The notes: generated by a model from the letters alone, not told the origin. A stretch of DNA of 38,453 bases from an uncultured Syntrophobacterales bacterium (GCA_903928915.1 CAIYSL010000115.1:1-38453), one strand, 5' to 3'. Shown: positions 19,320 to 28,753, numbered from the stretch's first letter. Program-made: numbers and translations.

Positions 19320-19348
19320 ATACTACCGCGATAGTTTGCATAATACAA
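19320..19348 (-). promoter_or_regulatory. Possible promoter of the PilB-like gene
   Basis: On the minus strand TTGTAT (19348-19343) is followed after 17 bases by TAGTAT (19325-19320), four of six -10 bases. The predicted leader is about 77 bases. The -35 box is weak, so this is tentative. Confidence 0.35.
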
Positions 19349-19369
19349 GCGATTTATTTCGCGGCCCTT

Positions 19370-19394
19370 TCCCCCCGATCCGTGACCGGGGGGA
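19370..19394. repeat. 8-bp inverted repeat in the divergent region
   Basis: TCCCCCCG (19370-19377) and CGGGGGGA (19387-19394) are perfect inverted copies separated by 9 bases, lying between the two opposed promoters. It has no T-run, so it is more likely a protein-binding site or structural element than a terminator. Function is unknown. Confidence 0.5.
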
Positions 19395-19509
19395 GAGATG
19401 CGGCGATGCGCAGGAGGGAGCGCGAACCGGATGGCGGATATGCGGCGGCGCACTGCGGAGCGCTGCAACGAAATTCGCCGTCTCGGTATCCGAGCACCGC
19501 AGATTCGTA

Positions 19510-19538
19510 TTGACACCCGCCGCCCACCGTGTTAAGAA
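19510..19538 (+). promoter_or_regulatory. Sigma70-type promoter of glyQ-glyS
   Basis: A perfect TTGACA (19510-19515), a 17-base spacer and TAAGAA (19533-19538) lie 59 bases before the glyQ GTG. The same -35/spacer/-10 combination precedes tRNA-Asn at 37778-37806. Confidence 0.6.
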
Positions 19539-19596
19539 CCCGGCCGAAAATATTCATGATATCAAGAAATAACACCCATACAGCTGAGGAGGAGTC

Positions 19597-20529
19597 GTGA
19601 CCTTTCAGGAACTGATCTTTGCCCTCGAGAAATACTGGGCCTCACAGGGGTGCGTCATCCAGCACCCCTATGACGTGGAGGTGGGCGCGGGGACTTTCAA
19701 CCCGGCCACATTCCTCCGGGCCTTGGGGCCGGAACCCTGGAAGGCGGCCTACGTGGAGCCCTCCCGGAGGCCGACGGACGGAAGGTACGGAGAAAACCCG
19801 AACCGGCTCCAGCATTACTACCAGTACCAGGTCGTCATGAAGCCGTCGCCGCCCAACATCCAGGAGCTCTATCTCGACTCCCTCAAGAGCTTCGGGATCG
19901 ATCCGCTGGAACACGACATCCGGTTCGTGGAGGACGACTGGGAGTCGCCCACGGTGGGCGCCTGGGGGCTCGGCTGGGAGGTATGGCTCGACGGGATGGA
20001 GATCTCCCAGTTCACCTATTTCCAGCAGGTCGGCGGGTTCGACTGCCGCCCGGTCAGTGCGGAGCTGACTTACGGCACCGAGCGGATCGCCATGTACATC
20101 CAGGGAATCGACAACGTGTACGACCTCGAATGGACGAAGGGGATCAGCTACGGAGATGTCCACCACCAGGGAGAGGTGGAGTGGTCCGTGTACAACTTCG
20201 AGACCGCCGACATCGCCCAGCTCAGGACGCGCTTCGATATGTACGAGGCCGAGGCGATCAGAATGGCGGAGAAGGGTCTGGTGCTCCCCACGTACGACCA
20301 TTGCCTCAAGTGTTCCCACACCTTCAACCTCCTGAACGCCCGGGGCGCGATCAGCGTGGCCGAACGGACGAGCTACATCGGCCGGGTTCGCAATCTTGCC
20401 CGCCTCAGTGCGGAAGGGTACCTTCGGCAGCGCGAGGCGCTCGGCTACCCCTTGCTGCACGGGGCGCCGCCCCCCTGCGGGTCCCAGCCCTCCGCCGCAG
20501 CCAAGACCACCGGGGGGGGAGGAAGATGA
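19597..20529 (+). CDS. glyQ: Glycine--tRNA ligase alpha subunit
   Basis: GlyQ is the catalytic alpha subunit of the bacterial alpha2beta2 glycyl-tRNA synthetase. The 310-residue protein has the near-invariant family opening [19 protein letters not shown], followed by QPYD-like [31 protein letters not shown] and [19 protein letters not shown]. It uses a GTG start with a strong GGAGGAG ribosome site. The final 25 or so residues are a proline/glycine-rich tail beyond the usual end. The stop overlaps the glyS ATG (ATGA), so both subunits are made in coupled fashion. Confidence 0.98.
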   Translation: MTFQELIFALEKYWASQGCVIQHPYDVEVGAGTFNPATFLRALGPEPWKAAYVEPSRRPTDGRYGENPNRLQHYYQYQVVMKPSPPNIQELYLDSLKSFGIDPLEHDIRFVEDDWESPTVGAWGLGWEVWLDGMEISQFTYFQQVGGFDCRPVSAELTYGTERIAMYIQGIDNVYDLEWTKGISYGDVHHQGEVEWSVYNFETADIAQLRTRFDMYEAEAIRMAEKGLVLPTYDHCLKCSHTFNLLNARGAISVAERTSYIGRVRNLARLSAEGYLRQREALGYPLLHGAPPPCGSQPSAAAKTTGGGGR

Positions 20530-22622
20530 TGGAACGGGAACTGCTGCTCGAAATCGGTACCGAGGAGATTCCGGCGGCCTTTCTGCTGAAGGCGCTCAGA
20601 GACATGGAGGAGATCATCCGCCGGGAGCTGGCGGACAGTCGGATTCCGCATGGAGAGGTCCGGACGATGGCGACCCCCCGCCGGCTGTTCCTTGCGGTGG
20701 CCGACGTCGCCGACCGGCAGGAAGACCAGTTGATCGAAAAACTCGGCCCGGCCCGGTCCGTCGCCTTCGATGGGCTGGGGAACCCCTCCAAGGCGGCACT
20801 GGGCTTCGCACGGGGCCAGTGCATCGACGTGAACGCCCTGGAGTTCGCCACAACGGAGAAGGGCGAGTACCTCTGCGCCCGCCGGAAGATCGCCGGCGAA
20901 GCGACCGAAGGGCTGCTGCCGGCAATCCTCGCGCGGCTCGTCGCGGCGATCCCCTTCCGCAAGTCCATGCGGTGGTCCGACCTGGAGGTCCGCTTCGCCC
21001 GGCCGATCCACTGGATCCTCGCCCTGTACGGCGGCCGGGTCGTCCCGTTCACCGTGGGAAACGTCGCCAGCAGCAATGCCAGCCGCGGCCACCGGTTCAT
21101 GAGCCCCGGCACCTTTTCCGTCCACTCCTTTCAGGAGTACCTGACCCTGATGCGCACCCATTTCGTCATCGTCGACCCTGCGGAGCGCACGCGGATCATC
21201 GCCGACCGGACCGCAGAGGCCGCCGCCGCGGTCGGCGGAAGTCCACTGCGGAACGACGATCTGCTCGAGCACGTCTCCTTCCTCACCGAATACCCGACGG
21301 TCATCTGCGGTAATTTCGACCCGGAGTATCTCCGGCTCCCCCGCGAGGTCCTGGTGACCACCATGATCTCCCACCAGAAATATTTTCCGGTTGTGGACGG
21401 AAACGGCGATCTCCTGCCCCACTTCCTGACGATCAACAACACCCTCGCCCGCGACCCCGCCGTCGTCCGGCGGGGCAACGAACGGGTCATCCGGGCCCGC
21501 CTGGCCGACGCGCGGTTCTTCTTCGACGAGGACCGGAAGGTCCCGCTCGCGGACCGTGTGGAAGACCTCAAGAAGGTCACCTTCCACACCCTCCTGGGCA
21601 CATCCCACGAGAAGGTGCTGCGGTTCAGGGAGCTGGCCGGCCGGATCGCCCGGCAGGTGCACCCGTCCCAGGGCGATGCGGCCCTGTTTGCCGCGCGTGT
21701 CGACGAGGCGGCGCTCCTGGCCAAGGCCGACTTGGACACCCAGATGGTCGGTGAGTTTTCCGAGCTGCAGGGGGTGATGGGGCGGGAGTACGCCCTGCGC
21801 GAGGGGAAAGATCCGATCGTCGCGAAGGCGATCTACGAACACTACCTCCCGATCTCCGCCGGCGGGGAGCTGCCCGAAACGGATGAGGGGGCCGTCGTCA
21901 GCATCGCCGACAAGCTCGACACGATCTGCGGATTCTTCGGTGTCGGCCTCGTCCCCACCGGGACCGCCGATCCCTACGCACTGCGCCGCCAGGCCCTGGG
22001 CATCATCAACATCATCCTCAAGAAGGGCTATGCACTCCCGCTCGACGGCCTTATCGACGACGCACTCGCCATCCTGGCGGGACGCCTGAAACGTCCGGCC
22101 GCAGAGACGAAGGCCGATTGCCTGGAATTCTTCCGGAGCCGGTTCGAAAACCAGCTCCTCGCCCAGGGCCACCCCTACGACGTCGTCGACGCGGTGCTGG
22201 CCACCGGAAGCGGGAATCTCGTCCGGGCGGAGGCGCGGATCCGGGCGATGGAGGAGTTCAAACGGCACCCCGACTTCGCCCCGCTCGCCGGCGCGTTCAA
22301 GCGGGTTGTGAACATCATCCGGAACATCCGGCAGGAAGCCCAACTCCATCCCGATCGTTTCACCTGTACCGAAGAGCGGGAGCTCCACCAGGCCTTTCTG
22401 GACATCCGCCAGATCGTCCGGTCGCAGTGCGACTCGGGCCAGTACGAGGGGGCGCTCATCGCGCTGGCCAAGCTCCGCAGGCCCGTGGACTGTTTTTTCG
22501 AGGCGGTCCTGGTCATGGCTGAGGATGAACAGGTCCGCTGCAACCGCCTCACCCTGCTTGCGGAGATCGCCTCTCTGTTCCATGACTTGGCGGATTTCTC
22601 CAAGATCGTGACGGAAGCGTAG
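20526..22622 (+). CDS. glyS: Glycine--tRNA ligase beta subunit
   Basis: GlyS is the beta subunit, needed for tRNA recognition and full aminoacylation of tRNA-Gly. The 698-residue protein starts with the family motif [15 protein letters not shown]. Diagnostic blocks follow, such as [52 protein letters not shown] and GREYALREG. The C-terminus carries an anticodon-binding-like helical region. Length matches E. coli GlyS (689). The ATG at 20526 overlaps the glyQ stop; a second ATG follows directly at 20529. The preceding GGGGGGAGGA run, at the end of glyQ, serves as ribosome site. Confidence 0.97.
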   Translation: MMERELLLEIGTEEIPAAFLLKALRDMEEIIRRELADSRIPHGEVRTMATPRRLFLAVADVADRQEDQLIEKLGPARSVAFDGLGNPSKAALGFARGQCIDVNALEFATTEKGEYLCARRKIAGEATEGLLPAILARLVAAIPFRKSMRWSDLEVRFARPIHWILALYGGRVVPFTVGNVASSNASRGHRFMSPGTFSVHSFQEYLTLMRTHFVIVDPAERTRIIADRTAEAAAAVGGSPLRNDDLLEHVSFLTEYPTVICGNFDPEYLRLPREVLVTTMISHQKYFPVVDGNGDLLPHFLTINNTLARDPAVVRRGNERVIRARLADARFFFDEDRKVPLADRVEDLKKVTFHTLLGTSHEKVLRFRELAGRIARQVHPSQGDAALFAARVDEAALLAKADLDTQMVGEFSELQGVMGREYALREGKDPIVAKAIYEHYLPISAGGELPETDEGAVVSIADKLDTICGFFGVGLVPTGTADPYALRRQALGIINIILKKGYALPLDGLIDDALAILAGRLKRPAAETKADCLEFFRSRFENQLLAQGHPYDVVDAVLATGSGNLVRAEARIRAMEEFKRHPDFAPLAGAFKRVVNIIRNIRQEAQLHPDRFTCTEERELHQAFLDIRQIVRSQCDSGQYEGALIALAKLRRPVDCFFEAVLVMAEDEQVRCNRLTLLAEIASLFHDLADFSKIVTEA

Positions 22623-22784
22623 CCTTCGATCGGTGCCGATCCGCCCCCGGGTGGCCGCGACAGGAAGGGGAGCATGGGCCCATCCGGGCAAAGTTCCTAT
22701 TGAATTATTTTCGATTCTGATTTAGCCTCTGATCGGTTGCCGCACGCGGCGACCCGCAGCGAACCAACGATGCAGGGGATGGTC

Positions 22785-25100
22785 ATGCTGACGGAATTAC
22801 AGCGAATGGATAAAATCGGCAACAAATCCGTCCTGGAATTGGAAGAAAAACTCCAGGTGCGCAAGGCCCTGGTCGACATAACCAACCGCATCCACGCCGC
22901 CCAGAACATCAAGCAGATCCTCGTCGACCTCAAAGACGGCATCCTGACCCTTTTCAATGCCCACTCGATCACGATCTACGTCGTCGACCAGCCGCGCAAA
23001 GAGATCTACTCCCTGCTCCTTGCCGGGGCGCAGGTGAAGGAGATCAGGGTCCCGATCAATAACCGGAGCATCGCCGGGTACGTGGCCAACACCGGCAGGA
23101 TCGTCAACATCGCCGACGCCTACGATTCTGCAGAGCTGAAGCTGCTCGACAATGAACTCGCCTTCGACGTGAGCTGGGACAAGAAATCGGGTTTCCGGAC
23201 GCGGCAGATCCTTGCCGCGCCGATCTACCACAACAAGGCACTGATGGGGGTCCTGCAGATCCTCAACAAGAAGGGGGGACCAGGCAGATTTTCCGACGAC
23301 GAACGGGGCTTCCTCCAGGAGATCGCCGACGTCCTCGGCGTCGCCTTCTTCAACCAGGAGCGGTACGCCCGGCGCCGGAAAACCCGGTTCGATTACCTGA
23401 TCAGCCACGACCTGCTCAAAGAAGAGGAACTGGACGCCGCCTGGGAGGAAGCTCGCGAGGCAAAGGAACAGATCGATGATTTCCTGATGAAGAAATACCG
23501 GATCTCCCACGAAGATATCGGCCGCTCCTTCGAGGAGTTCTTCCGGTGCAAATTCATCCCCTTTTCCGACCGCTATCCCATCCCCGGCGACCTCCTGGTC
23601 AACCTCAAGAAGGAGTACCTCCGCCGGGAACTGTGGGTCCCGCTCGAGAAGAAGGACGGCGTCATCCACGTCATCGTCGACGACCCGAACAACATCCTCA
23701 AACGGGACATGATCGAAAACCTCCTCAAGACGAAGGCAGTCCGGTACGACGTCTCCCTCCCCAGCGATATCATTAAATACATAAACAACTTCTACCACTC
23801 GACCGAGGACGAGTCGTCGATCACCGACATTCTCGGCAAGCTCGACGCGGACGACGAGACTCAGGACGAGGAAGACGGCGAGATCGTCAACGAGTCGGAC
23901 AGCGTGATCATGCAGTTGGTCAATAAGATCATCCTCGACGCCCAGGCCAGACGCGCCTCCGATATCCACATCGAACCGAACGTCGCCAAGAAGAACGTCG
24001 AGGTCCGGTACCGCGTCGACGGCGACTGCGCCATCTACCAGACCTTGCCCTACAACTACCGTGCGGCCGTCGTTTCCCGCATCAAGATCATGTCGAACCT
24101 CGACATCACGGTCAGGCGCCTTCCCCAGGACGGCAAGATCAAGTTCCGGAAGCCCGGCGGCGAAGAGATGGAGCTGCGCGTGGCCACGATCCCGACCGCG
24201 GGCGGGGTGGAGGACGTGGTGATGCGGATCCTGGCCAAGGCCGGTGATACCCTGCCCTTGACGGCGATGGGGATGCTGGAGCGCAATTTCCGGGAGCTGC
24301 GGCAGATCCTGGACAAACCCTACGGGATGATCCTCGTCGTCGGACCCACCGGGTCCGGGAAGACGACCACCCTGCACGCCGCCCTCCACGAGATCAACCG
24401 GCCCGACCGCAAGATCTGGACCGCCGAGGACCCGGTGGAGATCACCCAGTACGGCCTGCGCCAGGTCCAGGTCCAGTCGAAGATCGGGTTCGACTTCGCC
24501 GCGGCGATGCGCGCCTTCCTCCGTGCCGACCCCGATGTGATCATGGTGGGCGAGATGCGCGATTTCGAAACCGCCAAGACCGGCGTCGAGGCGTCGCTCA
24601 CGGGTCACCTCGTCTTCAGCACGCTCCACACCAACAGCGCCCCCGAGACGATCGTCCGCCTCCTCGACATGGGGATCGACCCGCTCAACTTCGCCGACGC
24701 CCTGCTCGGGATCCTCGCCCAGCGCCTCGTCCGGACCCTCTGCAAGAAGTGCAAAGAGGCCTACCACCCCGACCGCGCCGAGTACGACGAGATTGTGCAG
24801 CACTACGGCGAGGAGCAGTTCGCCAAGCTGAACACCCCCTACGACGACAAGTTCATGCTGTATCGGCCCAAGGGGTGCGACATCTGCGACAAGACGGGGT
24901 ACAAGGGCCGGATGGGGATCCACGAGCTGATCGTCGCCACAGACGGCATCAAACGGATGATCCAGAAGCACGAGACCGTCGAGACGATGCGCGACCTGGC
25001 CATGTCCGAGGGGATGACCACCCTGCTGCAGGACGGAATCCTGAAGTCGATCCAGGGGGTGACCGATTTCAAGCAGGTACGGCGGGTCTGCATCAAGTAG
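22785..25100 (+). CDS. GAF domain-PilB/GspE fusion ATPase
   Basis: This 771-residue protein begins with a GAF sensory domain (about residues 25-195; KQILVDLKDGILTLFNAHSI, RQILAAPIYHNKALMGVLQI). A MshEN/GspE-N-like domain (about 203-345) and an acidic linker (about 352-368) follow, then a complete secretion ATPase. The ATPase shows ASDIHIEPN, RLPQDGKIKF, Walker A GPTGSGKTTT (520-528), TAEDPVE, Walker B DPDVIMVGEMRD, STLHTN and the zinc cysteines CKKC (about 653) and CDICDKTGYKGR (about 699). The start at 22785 is chosen for the AGGGGA site 7 bases upstream; in-frame starts at 22737, 22770 and 22779 have poorer sites. A weak promoter-like TTGAAT-N17-TAGCCT lies at 22700-22728. GAF domains bind small ligands or cyclic nucleotides, so ATPase activity may be signal-controlled. 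No pilin or secretin is nearby. Confidence 0.9.
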   Translation: MLTELQRMDKIGNKSVLELEEKLQVRKALVDITNRIHAAQNIKQILVDLKDGILTLFNAHSITIYVVDQPRKEIYSLLLAGAQVKEIRVPINNRSIAGYVANTGRIVNIADAYDSAELKLLDNELAFDVSWDKKSGFRTRQILAAPIYHNKALMGVLQILNKKGGPGRFSDDERGFLQEIADVLGVAFFNQERYARRRKTRFDYLISHDLLKEEELDAAWEEAREAKEQIDDFLMKKYRISHEDIGRSFEEFFRCKFIPFSDRYPIPGDLLVNLKKEYLRRELWVPLEKKDGVIHVIVDDPNNILKRDMIENLLKTKAVRYDVSLPSDIIKYINNFYHSTEDESSITDILGKLDADDETQDEEDGEIVNESDSVIMQLVNKIILDAQARRASDIHIEPNVAKKNVEVRYRVDGDCAIYQTLPYNYRAAVVSRIKIMSNLDITVRRLPQDGKIKFRKPGGEEMELRVATIPTAGGVEDVVMRILAKAGDTLPLTAMGMLERNFRELRQILDKPYGMILVVGPTGSGKTTTLHAALHEINRPDRKIWTAEDPVEITQYGLRQVQVQSKIGFDFAAAMRAFLRADPDVIMVGEMRDFETAKTGVEASLTGHLVFSTLHTNSAPETIVRLLDMGIDPLNFADALLGILAQRLVRTLCKKCKEAYHPDRAEYDEIVQHYGEEQFAKLNTPYDDKFMLYRPKGCDICDKTGYKGRMGIHELIVATDGIKRMIQKHETVETMRDLAMSEGMTTLLQDGILKSIQGVTDFKQVRRVCIK

Positions 25101-25106
25101 TCATTT

Positions 25107-25727
25107 TCAGCGCGGATGCCGCTTCAGGGCCTGGTCGATATCCACGATAACCTGCCGGGAGAACCGGGACATGGCCCGGCTCATCGACGCGGCCAGCTCT
25201 GCATCCCCCTCGCTCGCAAAGGGCTCTGCGTAGCGATAGCCTTTCTGCAGCACCACCCGGTCTGGGGCCTCCCGTGCGGCCAGGTCCAGGAGGGTCACCG
25301 TCGCCTCCAGAACGGCGGTCCGTTGCCGGCCGTCGACCACCTCGCTGAATTCCTCCAGCCCTCCCGCGAGCACGAACCGCGTCTCCTCGGGATCGCGCGA
25401 CGCGAGGACCGCCCGGAACAGGCCCGCATGCCTCAGGTCGCGCCGGAGGAAGTCCGTCACCATATCCCCCGGGGCAACCCGCCAGCGCCGTTCGTGGTAG
25501 GCATCGCGCCGAAAGGGGCCCTCGCGGCGCAGCATGGCCGGACCGGCATGGACCCGGACCGCGGTAAACCGCTCTACTTTGAGTATTCCTGCCGCTGCGG
25601 AAACCGTCTCCCCCGCCGGGGGTGGGTATTCGAGGACGTACTGCCGCACCAGCAGCGGAGACGTTGCCCCGCCGATGCATCCGGCCAATCCGACCACCCA
25701 CAGGATGATCCCCCATCCTATCCTCAT
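25107..25727 (-). CDS. PqiC/ABC-transport auxiliary lipoprotein of an MCE system
   Basis: This 206-residue protein has a lipoprotein signal peptide with lipobox LAGC (Cys17). A domain follows resembling the ABC-type transport auxiliary component family (PqiC/YmbA-like): YVLEYPPPAG near the start, then ILKVERFTAVRVHAGPAMLRR and a C-terminal RFSRQVIVDIDQAL helix. Such lipoproteins sit in the outer membrane as partners of MCE-protein lipid tunnels. It is the last gene of the mlaE-mlaF-mlaD operon, 4 bases after the mlaD stop. A GAGAGGTGAG ribosome site precedes the ATG. Its stop is 6 bases from that of the converging GAF-ATPase gene. Confidence 0.82.
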   Translation of the reverse strand: MRIGWGIILWVVGLAGCIGGATSPLLVRQYVLEYPPPAGETVSAAAGILKVERFTAVRVHAGPAMLRREGPFRRDAYHERRWRVAPGDMVTDFLRRDLRHAGLFRAVLASRDPEETRFVLAGGLEEFSEVVDGRQRTAVLEATVTLLDLAAREAPDRVVLQKGYRYAEPFASEGDAELAASMSRAMSRFSRQVIVDIDQALKRHPR

Positions 25728-25731
25728 CGTC

Positions 25732-26733
25732 TCACCTCTCGCCCGTCTCCCTGGTGTCGCCCTCCGGTTTGCTGAAGATCAGATCCGACGGATTCAGCCG
25801 CAGCCTCTCCAGGAGGGCCCGCAGCTGGTCTACCGCCTGCCGGATCTCCTCGGTCGTCGACTCGACGTCGGTGGCCATCTTCCGCGTCCGCCTGTCGATC
25901 CCGTCGACCAGCTGGCCGGCGCTTCCGGTCACGGAGGCAGCCCTGTCGGTCAACGCAGCGGCCTTGTCCGACAGCTCGGCAGTCTTCAGGTTGACGACCG
26001 CCTCCTTGAGGGTGGCCACGAGGTCGCGCGTCTCGGCAATGCCCCGCCGCGCCTCCTGCAGCCCCTGCCGCGTCTCGTCTACGATTCCCTGGAGGGCCCC
26101 CGCGGCCAGCAGCGCATCGATACGCTTCAGGCTGCCGGCAAGACCGACGGCGGTTGAATCAAGGTTTGCGACGATCCTCTTCGTCGCCGGCCCGTCGAAA
26201 AAGGTCTCCGCGGCCCGGGAGGTGGCCTTTACCTGGTCGGAAATCCCCTTGAGGTCCACCTGGGTGAACCGCTCCAGGAGTGTGTCGATGCCCGAGAGCA
26301 TTTGCTTGGTCTGCGAAGGCCGCGACGGGATGATCGTCCTGCCGTTGCCGATCTCTTTCGGGGGAATCAGGACCTGTTCGTCGGGCAGCCGCTGGTCGAG
26401 CTCCACGAAGACGATCCCCGTAATCCCGGCGGCGCGGAGCTGGGTCACGAGCGAGTTCTCCACGTCACCCTCCAGGGCGATCTTGATCACCACCTCGACA
26501 AGCTTTTGATCGGAGGCGACCTTGATCGACTTCACGTTTCCCACCCCCACCCCCCGGTACTTGACCTCCGAATCGACCTGCAGCCCCTGCACCGACTCGT
26601 CGAAATAGGTCACATACTGCGTCCCCCGTTCGAAGTACTTGGAGGCCCCCACCCAGACGATGGCGGCGGCTCCGGTCAAGAGCCCCACGATCACGAAGAG
26701 CCCGGTCAGGAATCTCGCCTCTCGTTTCGCCAT
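25732..26733 (-). CDS. mlaD: MlaD-like MCE domain lipid-transport protein
   Basis: This 333-residue protein has one N-terminal membrane anchor (about residues 9-29), then an MCE domain (about 39-116) with YRGVGVGNVKSIKV and GITGIVFVEL. A long helical tail (about 150-310) is rich in Ala/Thr/Leu and predicted to be coiled-coil-like. MCE proteins form hexameric rings that shuttle phospholipids between the membranes; the long tail suggests a longer tunnel than E. coli MlaD (183 residues). It starts directly after the mlaF stop (TAGATG), with GGAGG in the end of mlaF. Partners are MlaF, the STAS-MlaE fusion and the PqiC-like lipoprotein. Confidence 0.9.
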   Translation of the reverse strand: MAKREARFLTGLFVIVGLLTGAAAIVWVGASKYFERGTQYVTYFDESVQGLQVDSEVKYRGVGVGNVKSIKVASDQKLVEVVIKIALEGDVENSLVTQLRAAGITGIVFVELDQRLPDEQVLIPPKEIGNGRTIIPSRPSQTKQMLSGIDTLLERFTQVDLKGISDQVKATSRAAETFFDGPATKRIVANLDSTAVGLAGSLKRIDALLAAGALQGIVDETRQGLQEARRGIAETRDLVATLKEAVVNLKTAELSDKAAALTDRAASVTGSAGQLVDGIDRRTRKMATDVESTTEEIRQAVDQLRALLERLRLNPSDLIFSKPEGDTRETGER

Positions 26734-27525
26734 CTACCCCATCCTCCTTGCATCCTCTTTGAACAGAAACCGCCGGAGCCGCGGATCCTTCGCCGAGCGC
26801 CGCAGCTCCTCCGGCGTGCCCATCGCGATGATCCCCTTCTCTCTCCCGTCGAGCATGATGATCCGATGGGCGATCCCGAGGACCAGCTCCACATGGTGGC
26901 TGACGATGACCATCGTCGTGCCGAGCCCGGCGTTGATCGCCCGGATCAGCACCTCCTGTTCCGCTGCGTTGACCGGATCGAGGCCCGCGGAGGGCTCGTC
27001 GAAGAACAGTATCTTCGGGTCGAGGACCATCGCCCGGGCGAGACCGCCCCGCTTGCGCATGCCTCCGGACAGCTCGGCCGGGTAATGGTTTTCGTACCCG
27101 GCGAGGTTGACCATGGCCAGCTTCATCCGGACGATCGCCCCCGCCGTCTCCGGCGAGATCCCGTCGACGGCGCTCAGCGGCAGGGCCACGTTCTCGCCGA
27201 GGGTCATCGACCCGAACAGGGCATCGGACTGGAACAGGACGCCGATTTTCCCCCGGATCCGATTCAGCTGCTCGTCATCCGCGGCCACGATATCGGTGCC
27301 CCCGATCAGCACCCTGCCGGCGGCCGGCCGCAGCAGTCCGATCATATGCTTGAGGAGGGTGGATTTTCCGCATCCGCTCCCGCCGATGATGCAGAGAATC
27401 TCCCCGCGGTGCACCTCGAGCGAAATCTCCTCCAGGACCGTCGTGTCACCGAATCGCGCGGTCAGTCCCTCTACGGCGACTACCGCCTCGCCTGTTCCAT
27501 TCACCGCGCTTCCCCCGGGGTTCAT
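26734..27525 (-). CDS. mlaF: MlaF-like ABC transporter ATPase
   Basis: This 263-residue ABC ATPase has Walker A GGSGCGKST (48-56), a Q-loop (VLFQSDALF), the signature LSGGMRKRGGLARA, Walker B ILFFDEPSAGLD and an H-loop (VSHH). The SGGM signature and FQSDALF Q-loop are typical of MlaF/Ttg2A lipid-transport ATPases. It powers lipid movement with the MlaE permease in the inner membrane. The ATG at 27525 overlaps the mlaE stop by one base (TGATG). The long in-frame region upstream is mlaE read in another frame and is not part of this gene. Confidence 0.93.
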   Translation of the reverse strand: MNPGGSAVNGTGEAVVAVEGLTARFGDTTVLEEISLEVHRGEILCIIGGSGCGKSTLLKHMIGLLRPAAGRVLIGGTDIVAADDEQLNRIRGKIGVLFQSDALFGSMTLGENVALPLSAVDGISPETAGAIVRMKLAMVNLAGYENHYPAELSGGMRKRGGLARAMVLDPKILFFDEPSAGLDPVNAAEQEVLIRAINAGLGTTMVIVSHHVELVLGIAHRIIMLDGREKGIIAMGTPEELRRSAKDPRLRRFLFKEDARRMG

Positions 27526-28673
27526 CACGTCTTGTCCAGGTAATGCAGCACGATGGCGAAGGCGGAATCCGCCACCACGATCAGCAGGATCGACGTAACC
27601 ACCGCCGAGGTGGTCGCCGCACCTACCGCCTCGACGCCGCCCCGCACCTGAAACCCCCGCTGACAGCCGATCCAGGCAACGATGAAGGCGAAGACCACCG
27701 CCTTCACGAGGCTCGACACCAGGTAATAGACGCTGATGATCCGCCGGCTTGCCTCGAGGTAGGTGTACGGGGTGAGGTCGAGCCCCGTTACCCCGACGAT
27801 CATCCCGCCCAGGATGCCGAACAGATCGGCGTACAAGGTGAGGACCGGCAGGACCAGCACGGTGCCGATCAGCTTGGGAACGGCGAGAAACCGGATCGGA
27901 TCGAACCCCATCGTGACGAGGGCGTCCACCTCGTCGTTGACCATCATCCCCCCGATCTCGGCGGCATAGGCCGAGGCCGAGCGGCCGGCCACGAGGATGG
28001 CGGTCATGATCGGCCCCAGTTCCCGGACGATGGCCAGCGCCACCAGCGATGCGACATAGATGTTCGCCCCGAACTGTTTGAGCTGCAGTGAGGACATGAA
28101 GGCGATGATCAGCCCGATCAGGAGGCTGATCAGGGCGACGATCGGCAGCCCTTCGGTCCCGGTCCGCCGCATGGCGAACAGTACATCTCCCCAGCGGACG
28201 TCGCGGGGGTGACGAATCGCGTGGAGGAGCGCCGCGAGCAGATCGCCCAGAAATGCCATGATCCCGATGAAATCCGCTGCGATGCGTTGGGCTGCATTCC
28301 CCATGGCATCGACAACCCCGCCGGGCTCCTCGTCTCCGTGGAGCGGCGGCTTGCTCAGCTCCCCACGGTCGATCAGGTCCATCACCTTCCGGACCTCGGG
28401 CGGAACATGGAGGTACCGCTGCACGCGGCCTCTCCGGCTGCCGTGCTCCTCCAGGCGGATCAGCGTCAACACGCCCGCGCTGTCCATGTACGAAATTCCC
28501 GCGAGATCGACGGTGACCGTTGTGACCGCTGGGTCGTCGAGATGCGCGTCCAGCTCGGCGAGCAGGGCATCTGCCGAACCCAGCGAGACGCGTCCCGCCA
28601 GGGTCAGGATCAGTTCCGTGCCCTGCTTCCCGACGGCAAGCGTATACCCGGGCGATTCGGTCCTCGTTCCCAC
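27525..28673 (-). CDS. mlaE: STAS-MlaE fusion permease of an MCE lipid transporter
   Basis: This 382-residue protein joins a STAS domain (about residues 10-100, TVTVDLAGISYMDSAGVLTLIRLE) to an MlaE permease domain (about 130-382). The permease has IVRELGPIMTAILVAGRSASAYAAEIG and GFDPIRFLAVPKLIG, the family's core motif. In E. coli the STAS protein MlaB is separate and activates MlaF; here it is built in, which accounts for the lack of an mlaB gene. It starts with GTG after a GGAGA ribosome site. It leads the operon mlaE-mlaF-mlaD-lipoprotein, 80 bases downstream of mutS. No mlaC or mlaA is nearby. Confidence 0.92.
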   Translation of the reverse strand: MGTRTESPGYTLAVGKQGTELILTLAGRVSLGSADALLAELDAHLDDPAVTTVTVDLAGISYMDSAGVLTLIRLEEHGSRRGRVQRYLHVPPEVRKVMDLIDRGELSKPPLHGDEEPGGVVDAMGNAAQRIAADFIGIMAFLGDLLAALLHAIRHPRDVRWGDVLFAMRRTGTEGLPIVALISLLIGLIIAFMSSLQLKQFGANIYVASLVALAIVRELGPIMTAILVAGRSASAYAAEIGGMMVNDEVDALVTMGFDPIRFLAVPKLIGTVLVLPVLTLYADLFGILGGMIVGVTGLDLTPYTYLEASRRIISVYYLVSSLVKAVVFAFIVAWIGCQRGFQVRGGVEAVGAATTSAVVTSILLIVVADSAFAIVLHYLDKT

Positions 28674-28753
28674 GTGTCTTCTCCCCGCGGCCGCCGGGAT
28701 TCATTCTGCCGGGCGGCCGCGCCCGTGCACATCCCGGGCCGGTCGTCCGTCCC

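Larger units (their letters stand above)
19237..19596. other. Divergent intergenic region between the PilB-like gene and glyQ, about 360 bases
   Basis: No gene is supported here. It holds the glyQ promoter (19510-19538), a weaker promoter toward the PilB-like gene (19348-19320) and a GC-rich inverted repeat (19370-19394). A 34-codon open frame starting near 19429 overlaps the glyQ promoter and is not considered a gene. Confidence 0.6.

Noticed and set aside
19429-19533. A 34-codon plus-strand frame with an upstream GGAGG
   Set aside because: It is Arg-rich, ends within the glyQ promoter and resembles no family.
20445-22691. A 748-codon minus-strand open frame
   Set aside because: It lies exactly opposite glyS and has no recognisable domain; GC-rich coding sequence commonly leaves the antisense frame open.
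22797-24971. A 724-codon minus-strand open frame
   Set aside because: It mirrors the GAF-PilB gene, has a biased Val/Asp/Leu/Gly composition and no motifs, so it is a shadow frame.
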